DNA from: Chryseobacterium soldanellicola
GTDB lineage: Bacteria; Bacteroidota; Bacteroidia; Flavobacteriales; Weeksellaceae
NCBI RefSeq assembly: GCF_900100115.1
Contig: NZ_FNKL01000003.1
Coordinates: 186,001-250,000 of the forward strand
DNA: 64,000 bases
Direction of reading: 5' to 3'
The translations under genes and the position numbers were made by a program. A model generated the notes under the pieces. The model searched no databases, was not told where the DNA came from, and worked only from the letters and a program-made list of their open reading frames with translations. Every line of letters starts with the position of its first letter. Position 1 is the first letter of the stretch. Of the stretch, positions 27,657 through 36,821 are shown in pieces.

Positions 27657-27854
27657 TTAAACAGATTGTACATCATCATCACCGTCTGACGGATATTTTT
27701 GAGTCTGAGCCAAATCTAAAGTCGGCTTGGTCACTGTATCTCTCTCAGGAATTGTAATAATGCCTGATCCTCCTTTTACAGTTTCAGGATCTTTCACTTG
27801 CTTTTCTAAAAATGATGCAAAAAATGGCTTCTTTTTTGAATTTTTGTTTTTCAT
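27657..27854 (-). CDS. microviridin/chryseoviridin-type graspetide precursor A
   Basis: 65-residue precursor. The leader motif KPFFASFLEKQ (residues 9-19) is the maturase-recognition helix of microviridin precursors (PFFARFLE type). A Gly-Gly is at 28-29. Two octapeptide units follow (TIPERDTV 34-41, TKPTLDLA 42-49), then the core TQKYPSDGDDD (51-61), with Thr51, Lys53, Ser56 as donors and Asp57, Asp59, Asp60 as acceptors in the TxKYPSDx(D/E)(D/E) pattern. The amide acceptor is Asp where most relatives have Glu. Products of this family inhibit serine proteases. Confidence 0.9.
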   Translation of the reverse strand: MKNKNSKKKPFFASFLEKQVKDPETVKGGSGIITIPERDTVTKPTLDLAQTQKYPSDGDDDVQSV

Positions 27855-27881
27855 AATCTTTTAATTTGGTATATATTTTAA

Positions 27882-28115
27882 TTAAGATAAATCTCCGGCT
27901 TCGTCGCTGTCAGAAGGATATTTCAACGTTACATGGTCGTTTGTAGGTGTACTTACGTTGTCAAATGTCGGCGAAGTGATCGTATCATTTGTCGGTAACG
28001 TCACAATATCCGTACGAGGTGTCGTAAGACCTCCTCCCTGAACGGCTTGAGGATCCTTAATTTGTTTCTCTAAAAACGAAGCAAAGAAAGGTTTTTTTGA
28101 GTTTTTCTTTTCCAT
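27882..28115 (-). CDS. microviridin/chryseoviridin-type graspetide precursor B
   Basis: 77-residue precursor with leader KPFFASFLEKQ (8-18) almost identical to precursor A, then Gly28-Gly29, four tandem octapeptides (TTPRTDIV 31-38, TLPTNDTI 39-46, TSPTFDNV 47-54, STPTNDHV 55-62) and the core TLKYPSDSDE (63-72): Thr63, Lys65, Ser68, Asp69, Asp71, Glu72 at the expected ring positions. The tail AGDLS follows. It is the first gene of the cluster; no exporter or leader protease is adjacent. Confidence 0.9.
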   Translation of the reverse strand: MEKKNSKKPFFASFLEKQIKDPQAVQGGGLTTPRTDIVTLPTNDTITSPTFDNVSTPTNDHVTLKYPSDSDEAGDLS

Positions 28116-28241
28116 GGGTTAAAAATTTTAATGATTTGATAAACATTTTAATAAATCTAAAAGTACAAAATTTTCAATACATGGAGAAATAAAATATTAT
28201 TTTAAGAAAAGTTTAACAAAACGTGAATATTTCTCATCAAT

Positions 28242-29021
28242 TTAATTCAAACCTAAAAAATCTTTAACAACATTAGCAAAATCAACCGGATTATCTGCCT
28301 GAACCCAATGTGCGGCATTTTTCACCTTTACAATTTTAGCTTTTGGAAATTGTTGCTTAATCGCGAACTCATCCTGCGGAAGAATATAGTTTGATTTTTC
28401 TCCGGAAATAAATAAAGTTTCGCCTTCAAAAACACCAAATTTGATCGCATTTGAAACAAATTCCGCATATTTTTCTGACAAGGTTTTAAGATTAAATCTC
28501 CAGTTCAGCTTCTTATCATCATCCCAATAGAGGTTTTTAGCTAAAAACTGAATCGTTGATTTTTCGGGAATATACTGACTTAAAACAGCTTCCACCTCAT
28601 TTCTGGAACCTACTGTATTGAAATCAACTGTTTCTAAAGCTTTGATAATCCCCTGATGATGTGGAGGATACGCTTTTGGTGAAATATCGACAACAATCAG
28701 TTTTTCTACTTTTTCAGGGTACTTTATTGCAAACTGCATCACCGCTTTTCCGCCTAAAGAATGTCCCAAAACGTGGGCTTTCTGAATTCCGTAATGATCC
28801 ATATAATTGGCAATATCATCTGCCAGATCATCATGAGTCATGCTTTCAGAATGAAAACTCCTTCCGTGATTTCTCAAATCAATTAAATGAACCGGCAAAA
28901 GATCACCTAAATCTTTCCCGAAACTCCCCCAATTATCAAGCATCCCAAACAACCCGTGGAATACCAAAAGCGGCGTAGACGATAGATTCTCGCCAAATAT
29001 TTTTGAATGTAAAATTTCCAT
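28242..29021 (-). CDS. alpha/beta hydrolase, YbfF-like esterase
   Basis: The 259-residue protein has the nucleophile elbow GHSLGGKAVM (catalytic Ser), the oxyanion strand LLVFHGLFGMLDNW, LIDLRNHGRSFHS, and the catalytic His in NAAHWVQADNP. This combination and the length match YbfF, a broad acyl-esterase of unclear physiological substrate. It lies just upstream in coordinates of the graspetide cluster's promoter region on the same strand but with a 126 bp gap, so I do not count it as part of the cluster. Confidence 0.87.
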   Translation of the reverse strand: MEILHSKIFGENLSSTPLLVFHGLFGMLDNWGSFGKDLGDLLPVHLIDLRNHGRSFHSESMTHDDLADDIANYMDHYGIQKAHVLGHSLGGKAVMQFAIKYPEKVEKLIVVDISPKAYPPHHQGIIKALETVDFNTVGSRNEVEAVLSQYIPEKSTIQFLAKNLYWDDDKKLNWRFNLKTLSEKYAEFVSNAIKFGVFEGETLFISGEKSNYILPQDEFAIKQQFPKAKIVKVKNAAHWVQADNPVDFANVVKDFLGLN

Positions 29022-29037
29022 AGTTTCTTATAAGATG

Positions 29038-29108
29038 TTAGAAGTCAGAAACTAGATTTTAGGACAAAACGCTGTGCTAACTTCTAATTTCTAACCTCTA
29101 GTTTCTAA
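29038..29108. repeat. inverted blocks of degenerate heptamers
   Basis: TTAGAAG-TCAGAAA-CTAGATT-TTAGGAC (29038-29065) is followed by CTTCTAA-TTTCTAA-CCTCTAG-TTTCTAA (29081-29108), the same unit in reverse orientation. The second block runs through the pdxJ stop codon (29105-29107). Confidence 0.6.
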
Positions 29109-29830
29109 TTACCCCATTTTGCCAATCTCTTTAAATAAGCCTGAACTGTATTTTCCAAGCCCATGTACAAAGCCTCAGAAACCAAAGCATGACCGATGGA
29201 AACTTCCAGTAAATTTGGGAGATTATCAGCAAAATATTTTAAATTTTCTAAACTTAAATCATGACCGGCATTCACTCCCAATCCGAAATCTGTTGCGACA
29301 ACAGCCGTTTCGTAATAAGGTTTTATGGCCTGCTCTTTATTGATTAAATAATTCTTTGCATATGCTTCGGTGTATAATTCAATTCTATCAGTTCCGGTTT
29401 TTGCAGCATATTCTACTAATTCCGGAGTCGGATCAAGAAAAATAGAAGTTCTGATTCCTGCATTTTTAAACTCAGTAATTATCTCGGTAAGAAAATCCAG
29501 ATGTTTTTTGGTATCCCAGCCAGCATTTGACGTAATAGCGTCGTCTGCATCAGGAACCAGGGTCACTTGCTCCGGTTTTACATCCAAAACCATGTCGATA
29601 AACTCACGGTGCGGGTTTCCTTCAATATTAAATTCGGTCGTCACCAAAGGCTTCAGATCATAAACATCTTTTTTTGTGATATGTCTTTCATCCGGTCTTG
29701 GGTGGATCGTAATTCCCTGTCCGCCAAACTCCTGAATTTTTATTGCAGCTTCCGTTACACTTGGCGTTTCACCTCCTCTTGCATTTCTCAGTGTGGCAAT
29801 TTTATTAATGTTTACACTTAGTTTTGTCAT
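29105..29830 (-). CDS. pdxJ: pyridoxine 5'-phosphate synthase
   Basis: PdxJ condenses 1-deoxyxylulose 5-phosphate with 3-amino-2-oxopropyl phosphate to give pyridoxine 5'-phosphate. The 241-residue TIM barrel has LSVNINKIATLRNARGG at the start (substrate loop), ITIHPRPDERHI, FNIEGNPHREFIDMV, and the phosphate-binding end GLGVNAGHDLSLENL and EVSIGHALVSEALYMG. Length is normal. Confidence 0.96.
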   Translation of the reverse strand: MTKLSVNINKIATLRNARGGETPSVTEAAIKIQEFGGQGITIHPRPDERHITKKDVYDLKPLVTTEFNIEGNPHREFIDMVLDVKPEQVTLVPDADDAITSNAGWDTKKHLDFLTEIITEFKNAGIRTSIFLDPTPELVEYAAKTGTDRIELYTEAYAKNYLINKEQAIKPYYETAVVATDFGLGVNAGHDLSLENLKYFADNLPNLLEVSIGHALVSEALYMGLENTVQAYLKRLAKWGN

Positions 29831-30278
29831 TTTTTTAATCCAGATATTAGAAATTAGATTATAGAATTCAGTTTACGTGATTGTGTAAAATTTCAAGCCT
29901 TAATTAAGCTTATATTAAAAACATCTGTGACGTTTTAAATTTAAACAAATATGTAAACGCTGCAAATTTAATGATTAAAAATCACTATCAATTGTGTAAA
30001 AGAATAAAAACAGCTGGTATTTTCTTATTTACTATGAATTCATTAAGATTTTGACTAATAATATTCAAAAAATACAGGCCGATATAGTAATTAAAATATT
30101 TTTGCCGGATAAAATTGACATTCATTATACACAACAGTTAAAATAAGTTAATAAAATACTTAAAATAACAAAATTTATATAATTTAATTAATTATTTATA
30201 AAATAAAAACGTTTTTAATGAAAATATCATAAATAAATAATGTTTTTTTACTAATATTACATTATTAAACCAGATGAT
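29831..30278. other. 448 bp AT-rich gap before susC
   Basis: Very AT-rich with long A/T runs near 30120-30250. A 27-codon frame at 29971-30054 has no support. No clear TAnnTTTG promoter with a matching -33 is seen, and no sigma or hybrid two-component regulator gene is next to the SusC/SusD pair. Confidence 0.5.
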
Positions 30279-33200
30279 ATGAAATTAAATGCTAAAACCT
30301 CTTTTACAGTAGGTGTTTTCTGTTTTTTGTTTGGAACTACCGGCCAAATATATGCACAAAAAATAAAAAAGGATTCTATCAAGACAAAAGAAATTGAAGA
30401 AGTTGTGGTAACTGCTCTAGGCATTAAAAGAGACCAGAGAAAACTAGGCTATGCTATTTCTAAAGTTGACAGCAAAGATGTAACTCAAGCGGGCGTTGTC
30501 AATCCGATGGAAGCTCTTCAGGGAAAACTACCCGGCGTACAGGTTATTGCAGGATCAGGAGGCCCGCAATCCAGCGCAAGGATTCAAATCCGGGGAAATA
30601 CCTCTTTGGGAAAAAATAATCAGCCATTGATTGTTGTTGACGGAGTTGTTATCGATAATTCTGTTACCGGAGCTGATGAATGGGGATCGGGATATGATTT
30701 TGGAAACGAGATGAAAAATCTCAATTCTGATGTTTTCGAGTCTGTATCTGTACTTAGAGGTGCCGCCGCTTCTGCTCTTTACGGTTCCAGGGCATCCAAC
30801 GGCGTAATTGTGATCACAACAAAAAAAGGACGCAGCAGAAATGGAATTGGCATTAAAATAAACTCCTCACTTACGACTCAAAGCGTATATGCAGGGCCAA
30901 AACTTCAGAATGAATATGGTGCCGGCGTCGGGTCAGCCTTCCCAACAGACAGTAACGGAAATCGTTTTATTGACCCCAATACTTTTTTCTACAGCTACGG
31001 ACCTAAATTTGACGGTAAACCTGTCGTGGATATTGACGGAAGAACAGTTTTATATAATTCCCAACCCAAAAATTACCTGGAACTATATCAGGTAGGAATT
31101 GACAGGAAAAACTCCGTTGAACTTTCCGGAGGCAATGATAAATCAACATTTTTGTTAAGCTTTACCAACCAGGAAGCAGAAGGAATCTTACCCCGTAATA
31201 AGTTTACTAAAAATGCTTATTTCTTGCGTGCGACCCATGAATTTAATAAGTATCTTCAATTAGACACGAGCTTTAATTATACAAGATCATATGGTGAAAA
31301 TCCCGTCCCACAGGGTGGAAACAGCAGCCCTTTATTCAGCTTTATATATGGAACTCCAAGAAGCTTTGATGCCAATTACTGGAGTCACAACTACTTAGAT
31401 CCTGTGAATGGCGGGATAAAACAGGGTGATTATGACCCTTATGGAATGGCGGGCCAATATTTTGATCTTTTTCAAAATACAAGAAGCCAAAAAGAAAACA
31501 ATTATATCGGCCGCTTGGAAGTGAAATCCCAGCTTACAGACTGGCTGAACGTTATTGTTGGCGGCAACTTCAACAATTATAATTTCACAAATGAATCCAA
31601 AATTTTAGGTTCAGATCCCGGCTTTAAAGGTGGAGGCTACAGTATTCTGGAAGGCAGAAAAGAGCAAAATACCATTAAGTTTTTAGCCAATGCCAATTTT
31701 AAATTGACTGATAATTTAACGATGAATGCTTCCATTGGAGGAGAAAGCTTCAGCTCAAAATATAAATCTACCAGATTATTTACCAACAACGGGCTTAGAA
31801 TCCCGGGAATTTTTGAAATCCAGAATTCTGTAGATGCTCCCGGTTATGAGCCTGTTTATACAGACGGAAACGTATCTCCTAAAAAGATTCAATCTTTATA
31901 CGCTTTTGCCAATTTTGCATGGAAAGATCAATTATTTTTAGATATTACAGGGCGTAACGACTGGTCTTCAACATTAGCTTATCCGGACGGTCATGGCTCC
32001 GTAAGTTATTTTTATCCTTCATTTGTTGGAAACTGGACATTTTCTAAATCTTTCAACTTTCCACAATCTATGTTTGGGAGCTTAAGAGGAAGTCTGGCGT
32101 GGGTGGGTAAAGATACTTCACCGTATAATACGAGTTCAGGGTTTTATTACAGAGGCGATCCATCAGCTTATAATTCTCCGGATGGCACCCGTATTCCTTT
32201 GATCGGCTTTAACAGCAGAACCCTTGCCAATGCCAATTTAAAAAATGAATTAAGCAGATCTATCGAATTAGGCTTAAATATGGCGTTTCTTAACAACAGA
32301 TTAGATTTTGATGTTTCTGTTTACAGAACCAATACTACGAATCAAGTATTAACACTTCCCCTGCCGCAAGAGTCCGGAGAAGAGTCAATGCAAATTAATG
32401 CAGGAAACCTACAAAATACAGGTATAGAGATCATTCTGAATGCGGTTCCAATAAAATCAAATAATTTTAAATGGGACACAAGCCTTACATTCGCCAAAAA
32501 TCAGGATAAAATTCTTGAGCTAGCTCCCGGCGTTGAAGAATATGTACTTCAGTGGGCAATGGGCAGGGATGTAAAAAGCATAGCGGTTCCCGGTCAGGAA
32601 TATGGGCTTATACAGACCAACTATGCCTTTGCAACCTATCAGGCTCTTGATGCCAATGGAAATAAGATTGACGATCCCAGAAACGGCATGAGAGTCCTTA
32701 AACCCGGAGGCACCTATATGCGTTCCGATTCTTATCAAAATCAAGGATATGTAACGGTGGGAAAATTAACACCTGATTTCCTGACAAGCTTTAGAAATAC
32801 CTTCAAATATAAAAATATAGCATTAAGTGTTTTAATTGATGCCAGAGTGGGCGGAGATATTTTATCAGCCACCTATAATTACGGGACTCAATTTGGTAAT
32901 TTACCTTCAACTTTGCAATACCGGGATGAAGAAAGAGGCGGTATTAAATATACGGATGCAAACGGGCAGGTTCAGTTTGGAGTAATTCCTGAAGGTGTAT
33001 TTGCTCAAAACACCCAGATCAAAGATAAGCAAGGCACGACACGGGATGTGGGAGGGATGACTTATCAGGAAGTTTTTGAAAGAGGATGGATCAATCCTCT
33101 GCGTACCGATTTATATTACAGAAACCTGGGATCTTGGGGCAGTGGAATTAGAGAAAATGCTATTTTCGAGAACACTTGGGTTTCTCTTCGGGAGCTGAAA

Positions 33201-33416
33201 TTAACGTATTCTTTTGCACCTGCATTAATAAAACCTTTGGGAATAAATACATTAAATGCCTCTTTGATAGGAAGAAACCTTTTCTACATCTATAATAAGC
33301 TTCCGGACGGCATCAATCCTGAAGGAATGTACAACAACAATTCCGGAAGCTTTGCGGAATACGGAGGCTCACCGATGTCACGATATATCGGATTTAATTT
33401 AGATTTCTCTTTCTAA
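30279..33416 (+). CDS. SusC/RagA family TonB-linked outer-membrane protein
   Basis: The 1045-residue protein is a TonB-dependent transporter: signal peptide (MKLNAKTSFTVGVFCFLFGTTGQIYA), a TonB-box-like EIEEVVVTALGI at about 38-49, plug domain with GVVNPMEALQGKLPGVQV, IRGNTSLGKNNQPLIVVDG and LRGAAASALYGSRASNGVIVI, then a large beta-barrel ending in YIGFNLDFSF. It lacks the N-terminal carboxypeptidase-like domain of many SusC proteins. With the SusD partner 31 bp downstream it should import an oligomer or peptide across the outer membrane; the substrate is unknown. Confidence 0.94.
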   Translation: MKLNAKTSFTVGVFCFLFGTTGQIYAQKIKKDSIKTKEIEEVVVTALGIKRDQRKLGYAISKVDSKDVTQAGVVNPMEALQGKLPGVQVIAGSGGPQSSARIQIRGNTSLGKNNQPLIVVDGVVIDNSVTGADEWGSGYDFGNEMKNLNSDVFESVSVLRGAAASALYGSRASNGVIVITTKKGRSRNGIGIKINSSLTTQSVYAGPKLQNEYGAGVGSAFPTDSNGNRFIDPNTFFYSYGPKFDGKPVVDIDGRTVLYNSQPKNYLELYQVGIDRKNSVELSGGNDKSTFLLSFTNQEAEGILPRNKFTKNAYFLRATHEFNKYLQLDTSFNYTRSYGENPVPQGGNSSPLFSFIYGTPRSFDANYWSHNYLDPVNGGIKQGDYDPYGMAGQYFDLFQNTRSQKENNYIGRLEVKSQLTDWLNVIVGGNFNNYNFTNESKILGSDPGFKGGGYSILEGRKEQNTIKFLANANFKLTDNLTMNASIGGESFSSKYKSTRLFTNNGLRIPGIFEIQNSVDAPGYEPVYTDGNVSPKKIQSLYAFANFAWKDQLFLDITGRNDWSSTLAYPDGHGSVSYFYPSFVGNWTFSKSFNFPQSMFGSLRGSLAWVGKDTSPYNTSSGFYYRGDPSAYNSPDGTRIPLIGFNSRTLANANLKNELSRSIELGLNMAFLNNRLDFDVSVYRTNTTNQVLTLPLPQESGEESMQINAGNLQNTGIEIILNAVPIKSNNFKWDTSLTFAKNQDKILELAPGVEEYVLQWAMGRDVKSIAVPGQEYGLIQTNYAFATYQALDANGNKIDDPRNGMRVLKPGGTYMRSDSYQNQGYVTVGKLTPDFLTSFRNTFKYKNIALSVLIDARVGGDILSATYNYGTQFGNLPSTLQYRDEERGGIKYTDANGQVQFGVIPEGVFAQNTQIKDKQGTTRDVGGMTYQEVFERGWINPLRTDLYYRNLGSWGSGIRENAIFENTWVSLRELKLTYSFAPALIKPLGINTLNASLIGRNLFYIYNKLPDGINPEGMYNNNSGSFAEYGGSPMSRYIGFNLDFSF

Positions 33417-33447
33417 TCCATTTTACTTACTATAAAAATTTAAACAA

Positions 33448-35145
33448 ATGAAAAAAATATTTCTAATTGCAGCTTCACTGTATATCTTTAATTCTTGTAC
33501 AGATGATTTTGCCGAAACCAATACAAACCCTTTGGATATCGTAAACACAACCCCGGAAGCACTTTTACCAATGGCTATCAAAAAGGGATACGATGCCAGC
33601 TTTGAATATTATTATGATTATTACCGCAGAATAATGCCATGGACTCAGACATTGGTTCCCAGTACCGGTAATATTGATGATTTTATGAACGACGGATCTA
33701 ATATGAACCAGCGAAAGGATGTTTTTTATGGCGATCACGGTGCTTTACTTACAGATATTATTTACAAGATAGACCAAATGCCTGCTGACCAGCAAGCCAG
33801 ATATGTCAACATTAAAAGTATTGCCACCATCCTAAAGGTGTATTATGCATGGTATGTTACCGATGTCAACGGAAGCATCGCTTACACAGAAGCTTTCCAG
33901 GCTCGTTATGGAGGCACTCTGACTCCGAAGTTTGAAACACAGGAGCAATTGTATGATATTTTTGACAATCAGCTGAATAACGTTTATACCGCAATAGAAG
34001 GAGCAAACCAATCTATACAGGTGAAACCCGGAAGCGGAGATCTGTTCTTTAACGGAGATATTTCAAAATGGAAAAAAATTTCCAATTCTTTAAGGTTAAA
34101 AATTGCATCAAGATTGATGAAAAGAAATCCGGCTAAGCTTATCTCGATCGCTACCCAAGTATTATCAAGAGACCAAATATCCGGCAATAATGAAAGCTTT
34201 TCTTTAAGGGCAAGAAGATTTACCGAGCACGGCAACTTTAATCCCATTGGTTTTTCAGCTTCTAAACCTATGGTAGATTTTATGGGTTCAAATAATGATC
34301 CAAGACTGCGTATATTTTTTCAAAAAAACTCGTATTCTAAAACTGCCATCCACAGGCTGCAGGCAGCAGGCCAGCTGAATACCGTGGCAATCCCCTCTTC
34401 AGACACTATGACCACCAATACAAAGTGGAGATATGTAGGAGGCCCTGCCAGTCCCTATATGGTAAGCGTTAACCACAGCAGATATTACACGTCCGCGAAA
34501 AGAACACTGAATGGAGTAATCTACGATACCATATCCAAGCTTCAATACAGGATTTGGCAGCCGGAATATAATTCAGGAACAGGAAATGCCATATTTAATA
34601 TGTTAACCTTTGCAGATTATACTCTATTAAAGGCCGAATTACAGGCAAGAGGACTTATAAATACAGGCCAAAGCACTCAATTGCTTTATAATACGGGGAT
34701 TGAAGCGTCTATTCAGGCTTATGATTATATGGCAAAAGAAGCCGTTATAGAGATGCCTGCGGGAGAAACAACTTATTCTTTTCCGACAAGCAGTGAAATA
34801 TCAGCATATCAAAATGCATCTGATGTATTATTTAATCCGTCAAAAGCTATTGAACAGATCATCATACAAGAATATTTGAATTATTTTAAGCAACCTAACG
34901 AAGTGTGGGCCCTTATCAAAAGAACCGACATGCCGAATACCTCCACAGCGCTGAAATTAGAGGCCGCCATGACCAACGCAGGACTCCCGCTGACAATGCC
35001 AAGAAGAATCGTTCTTCCTACTCCGTCAGCAAATAATTTAAACTACACCAATCAAATAAATGCTTTAAAACAGATGAAGGACGACCCTGATTTTGGAACG
35101 AGTGAAAGCGACATTCAAGGGCGTATATGGTGGGATAAAAAATAA
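33448..35145 (+). CDS. SusD/RagB family lipoprotein
   Basis: The 565-residue partner of the SusC above. A lipobox FNSC with Cys17 marks it as an outer-membrane lipoprotein; NTNPLDIVNTTPEALLPMAIKKGYD and the helical TPR-like body with WKKISNSLRLKIASRLMKR fit the SusD_2 branch (SusD-like family 2). SusD proteins cap the SusC channel and bind the substrate at the surface. A convergent terminator follows at 35181. Confidence 0.92.
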   Translation: MKKIFLIAASLYIFNSCTDDFAETNTNPLDIVNTTPEALLPMAIKKGYDASFEYYYDYYRRIMPWTQTLVPSTGNIDDFMNDGSNMNQRKDVFYGDHGALLTDIIYKIDQMPADQQARYVNIKSIATILKVYYAWYVTDVNGSIAYTEAFQARYGGTLTPKFETQEQLYDIFDNQLNNVYTAIEGANQSIQVKPGSGDLFFNGDISKWKKISNSLRLKIASRLMKRNPAKLISIATQVLSRDQISGNNESFSLRARRFTEHGNFNPIGFSASKPMVDFMGSNNDPRLRIFFQKNSYSKTAIHRLQAAGQLNTVAIPSSDTMTTNTKWRYVGGPASPYMVSVNHSRYYTSAKRTLNGVIYDTISKLQYRIWQPEYNSGTGNAIFNMLTFADYTLLKAELQARGLINTGQSTQLLYNTGIEASIQAYDYMAKEAVIEMPAGETTYSFPTSSEISAYQNASDVLFNPSKAIEQIIIQEYLNYFKQPNEVWALIKRTDMPNTSTALKLEAAMTNAGLPLTMPRRIVLPTPSANNLNYTNQINALKQMKDDPDFGTSESDIQGRIWWDKK

Positions 35146-35180
35146 AAACAATTTCCTTATTCTATAAATTCTTTTAAATA

Positions 35181-35217
35181 ATAGGGCCTGTTGACAACTC
35201 AGCAGACCCTATTTTTA
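35181..35217. terminator. terminator between susD and the MscS gene
   Basis: Imperfect 14 bp stem (35181-35194 with 35199-35212, 12 matches) then a T-rich stretch. It lies between convergent genes. Confidence 0.65.
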
Positions 35218-35253
35218 TTTAAATTTAATTATTACCGGTAAATTTTTAACTAA

Positions 35254-36519
35254 CTATACTTTTACATTCACCTGCATCACCTGCAGATCAAATTCTTTTG
35301 AAGCCACCAATAAATGATCAAAAATATCAGCCTGGATTTGCTCGAAATGCTCCCATTTTGAGTCATTTGCAAAACAATACACTTCCAAAGGCAGCCCCTG
35401 AGGGGTAATATCTAGCTGGCGGACCATCATAGCACCATTATGATCAATATCCGGATCGTTTTCAATATATCGTTGGGCATAATATCTGAAAACCCCAATG
35501 TTAGTTAGCTGTCTGCCGTTAATGATATTCTCTTTATGGTCGATATTTTCTTTTTCTTTTCTTAATTCAACACTTTTTCCTTCAAGATATTCTGAAATTA
35601 AATTAATATCCTTTAATCTTTCAATATCTTCCTCTCTCAAGAATTTAAAAGAATTAATGTTAAAATAAATTGACTTTTTAATTCTTCTTGTGTTTGATTC
35701 AGACATCACCTGAAGATTTTTGATCTCAGTGGTCAGTAAATCATAGGTCGGAATCGAAGAGATCGTTTTATCAAAATTATTTATTTTCGTCGTTAAAAGG
35801 CTGATATCAGCGATATTTCCTTCAATGCTATACTTGGGAATACTTACCCAGTCTCCCACTTTCAGGCTTTTGGAGGTCGCCACATGAATTCCCGTTACAA
35901 ATCCTAAGATCGTATCCCGGAAAACCAATACCAAAACTGCCGTAATGGCTCCTAAGCTCCCAACAATCGTGCTTCCTTTTATTCCAAAGATCACACAGAT
36001 TCCAACAATTGAAAAAATAAAAATCCCCAGAATTTTCACCGTTTCAGAAATGGCATTCAAAGCCATGATATTATAGAAATCCTGCTTGATGACAAAATAA
36101 TTCCGGAAGGCTGTCAAGGATCGGTAAAGCATTCCTGCAACGATCAGAACTAAACCAAGATTGACCATTCTTACAATAAAAAACGTGGTGCTTGGTAAAT
36201 GACCGGTAAAGATAAAATTCTGTATTCCTCCCACAATTGTTAGCGCAATAAAATGAGCAAGGGAATTGGTGACTTTAGAGGCCTTAATAGAATTCAGAAT
36301 GGGGTATTTTTCCTGGTTGTGAAAAAACCGTGAACCGCTATTAATAATAAACTTTAAAATGAAATCAATGATTAAAAATATTCCGATAAGCAACCCAATC
36401 TTTATAACAATATGAAGAATAAACTCCATTCCGGATGGCGATATTCCTGATATATAGTTATAAAGCACTTCACTCAGCTCCTGAATAAAATTTTTGGTAT
36501 CTTGTATTTCGTCTTTCAT
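35254..36519 (-). CDS. mechanosensitive ion channel family protein (MscS-like)
   Basis: The 421-residue protein has about five membrane segments (to residue 200), the pore-lining helix and upper beta domain GSLGAITAVLVLVFRDTILG, then SKSLKVGDWVSIPKYSIEGNIADISLLTTKI, the MscS beta-domain signature. A long C-terminal cytoplasmic part (about residues 280-421) is larger than in E. coli MscS and resembles YbdG-type channels. It would release solutes under osmotic downshock. A TAAATTTG box (minus strand, 36526-36533) lies six bases before the ATG. Confidence 0.88.
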   Translation of the reverse strand: MKDEIQDTKNFIQELSEVLYNYISGISPSGMEFILHIVIKIGLLIGIFLIIDFILKFIINSGSRFFHNQEKYPILNSIKASKVTNSLAHFIALTIVGGIQNFIFTGHLPSTTFFIVRMVNLGLVLIVAGMLYRSLTAFRNYFVIKQDFYNIMALNAISETVKILGIFIFSIVGICVIFGIKGSTIVGSLGAITAVLVLVFRDTILGFVTGIHVATSKSLKVGDWVSIPKYSIEGNIADISLLTTKINNFDKTISSIPTYDLLTTEIKNLQVMSESNTRRIKKSIYFNINSFKFLREEDIERLKDINLISEYLEGKSVELRKEKENIDHKENIINGRQLTNIGVFRYYAQRYIENDPDIDHNGAMMVRQLDITPQGLPLEVYCFANDSKWEHFEQIQADIFDHLLVASKEFDLQVMQVNVKV

Positions 36520-36525
36520 TTACAG

Positions 36526-36533
36526 CAAATTTA
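36526..36533 (-). promoter_or_regulatory. -7 box of the MscS gene, near-leaderless
   Basis: Minus-strand TAAATTTG ends six bases before the ATG at 36519. The rest of the 36520-36821 gap shows nothing I can name. Confidence 0.5.
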
Positions 36534-36821
36534 GGAAATTTAAGGTTGATTTAAATTAAAAAATTTTCCATCAATTTTCATCCCAAAATATTTTTAGAGT
36601 AATACTTAAAATAAAAGATAGCTTTATGACTTTTGTGGTTAAAAATAAAAACTCAAACATACCTATTATTAAATCCTCCGAAACTTCGATTAATAAATAA
36701 AAAATCCGTTAAAAATCATTATTAAATATAAATTATATTAAAAATTTATCGAATTTTATGATTTTATATGTATTTATTTATTAAATTTGATTAAAACTAA
36801 ACAAATCAAAATCAATCAGAT

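Noticed and set aside
27882..28115. Precursor B as a CRISPR-like or DNA-level repeat
   Set aside because: The repetition is at the protein level in an open frame with leader and core; the 24-base units are not identical in DNA.
28242..29021. Alpha/beta hydrolase as the graspetide leader protease
   Set aside because: It has the YbfF esterase pattern, not a peptidase one, and is separated by 126 bp and the precursor promoter region.
29971..30054. 27-codon frame upstream of susC
   Set aside because: No promoter, no terminator, ordinary composition for an AT-rich gap; nothing supports translation.
35254..36519. Frames on the opposite strand within genes across the window
   Set aside because: They are shadows in the complementary frame without motifs, start signals or gaps for them; none was kept.
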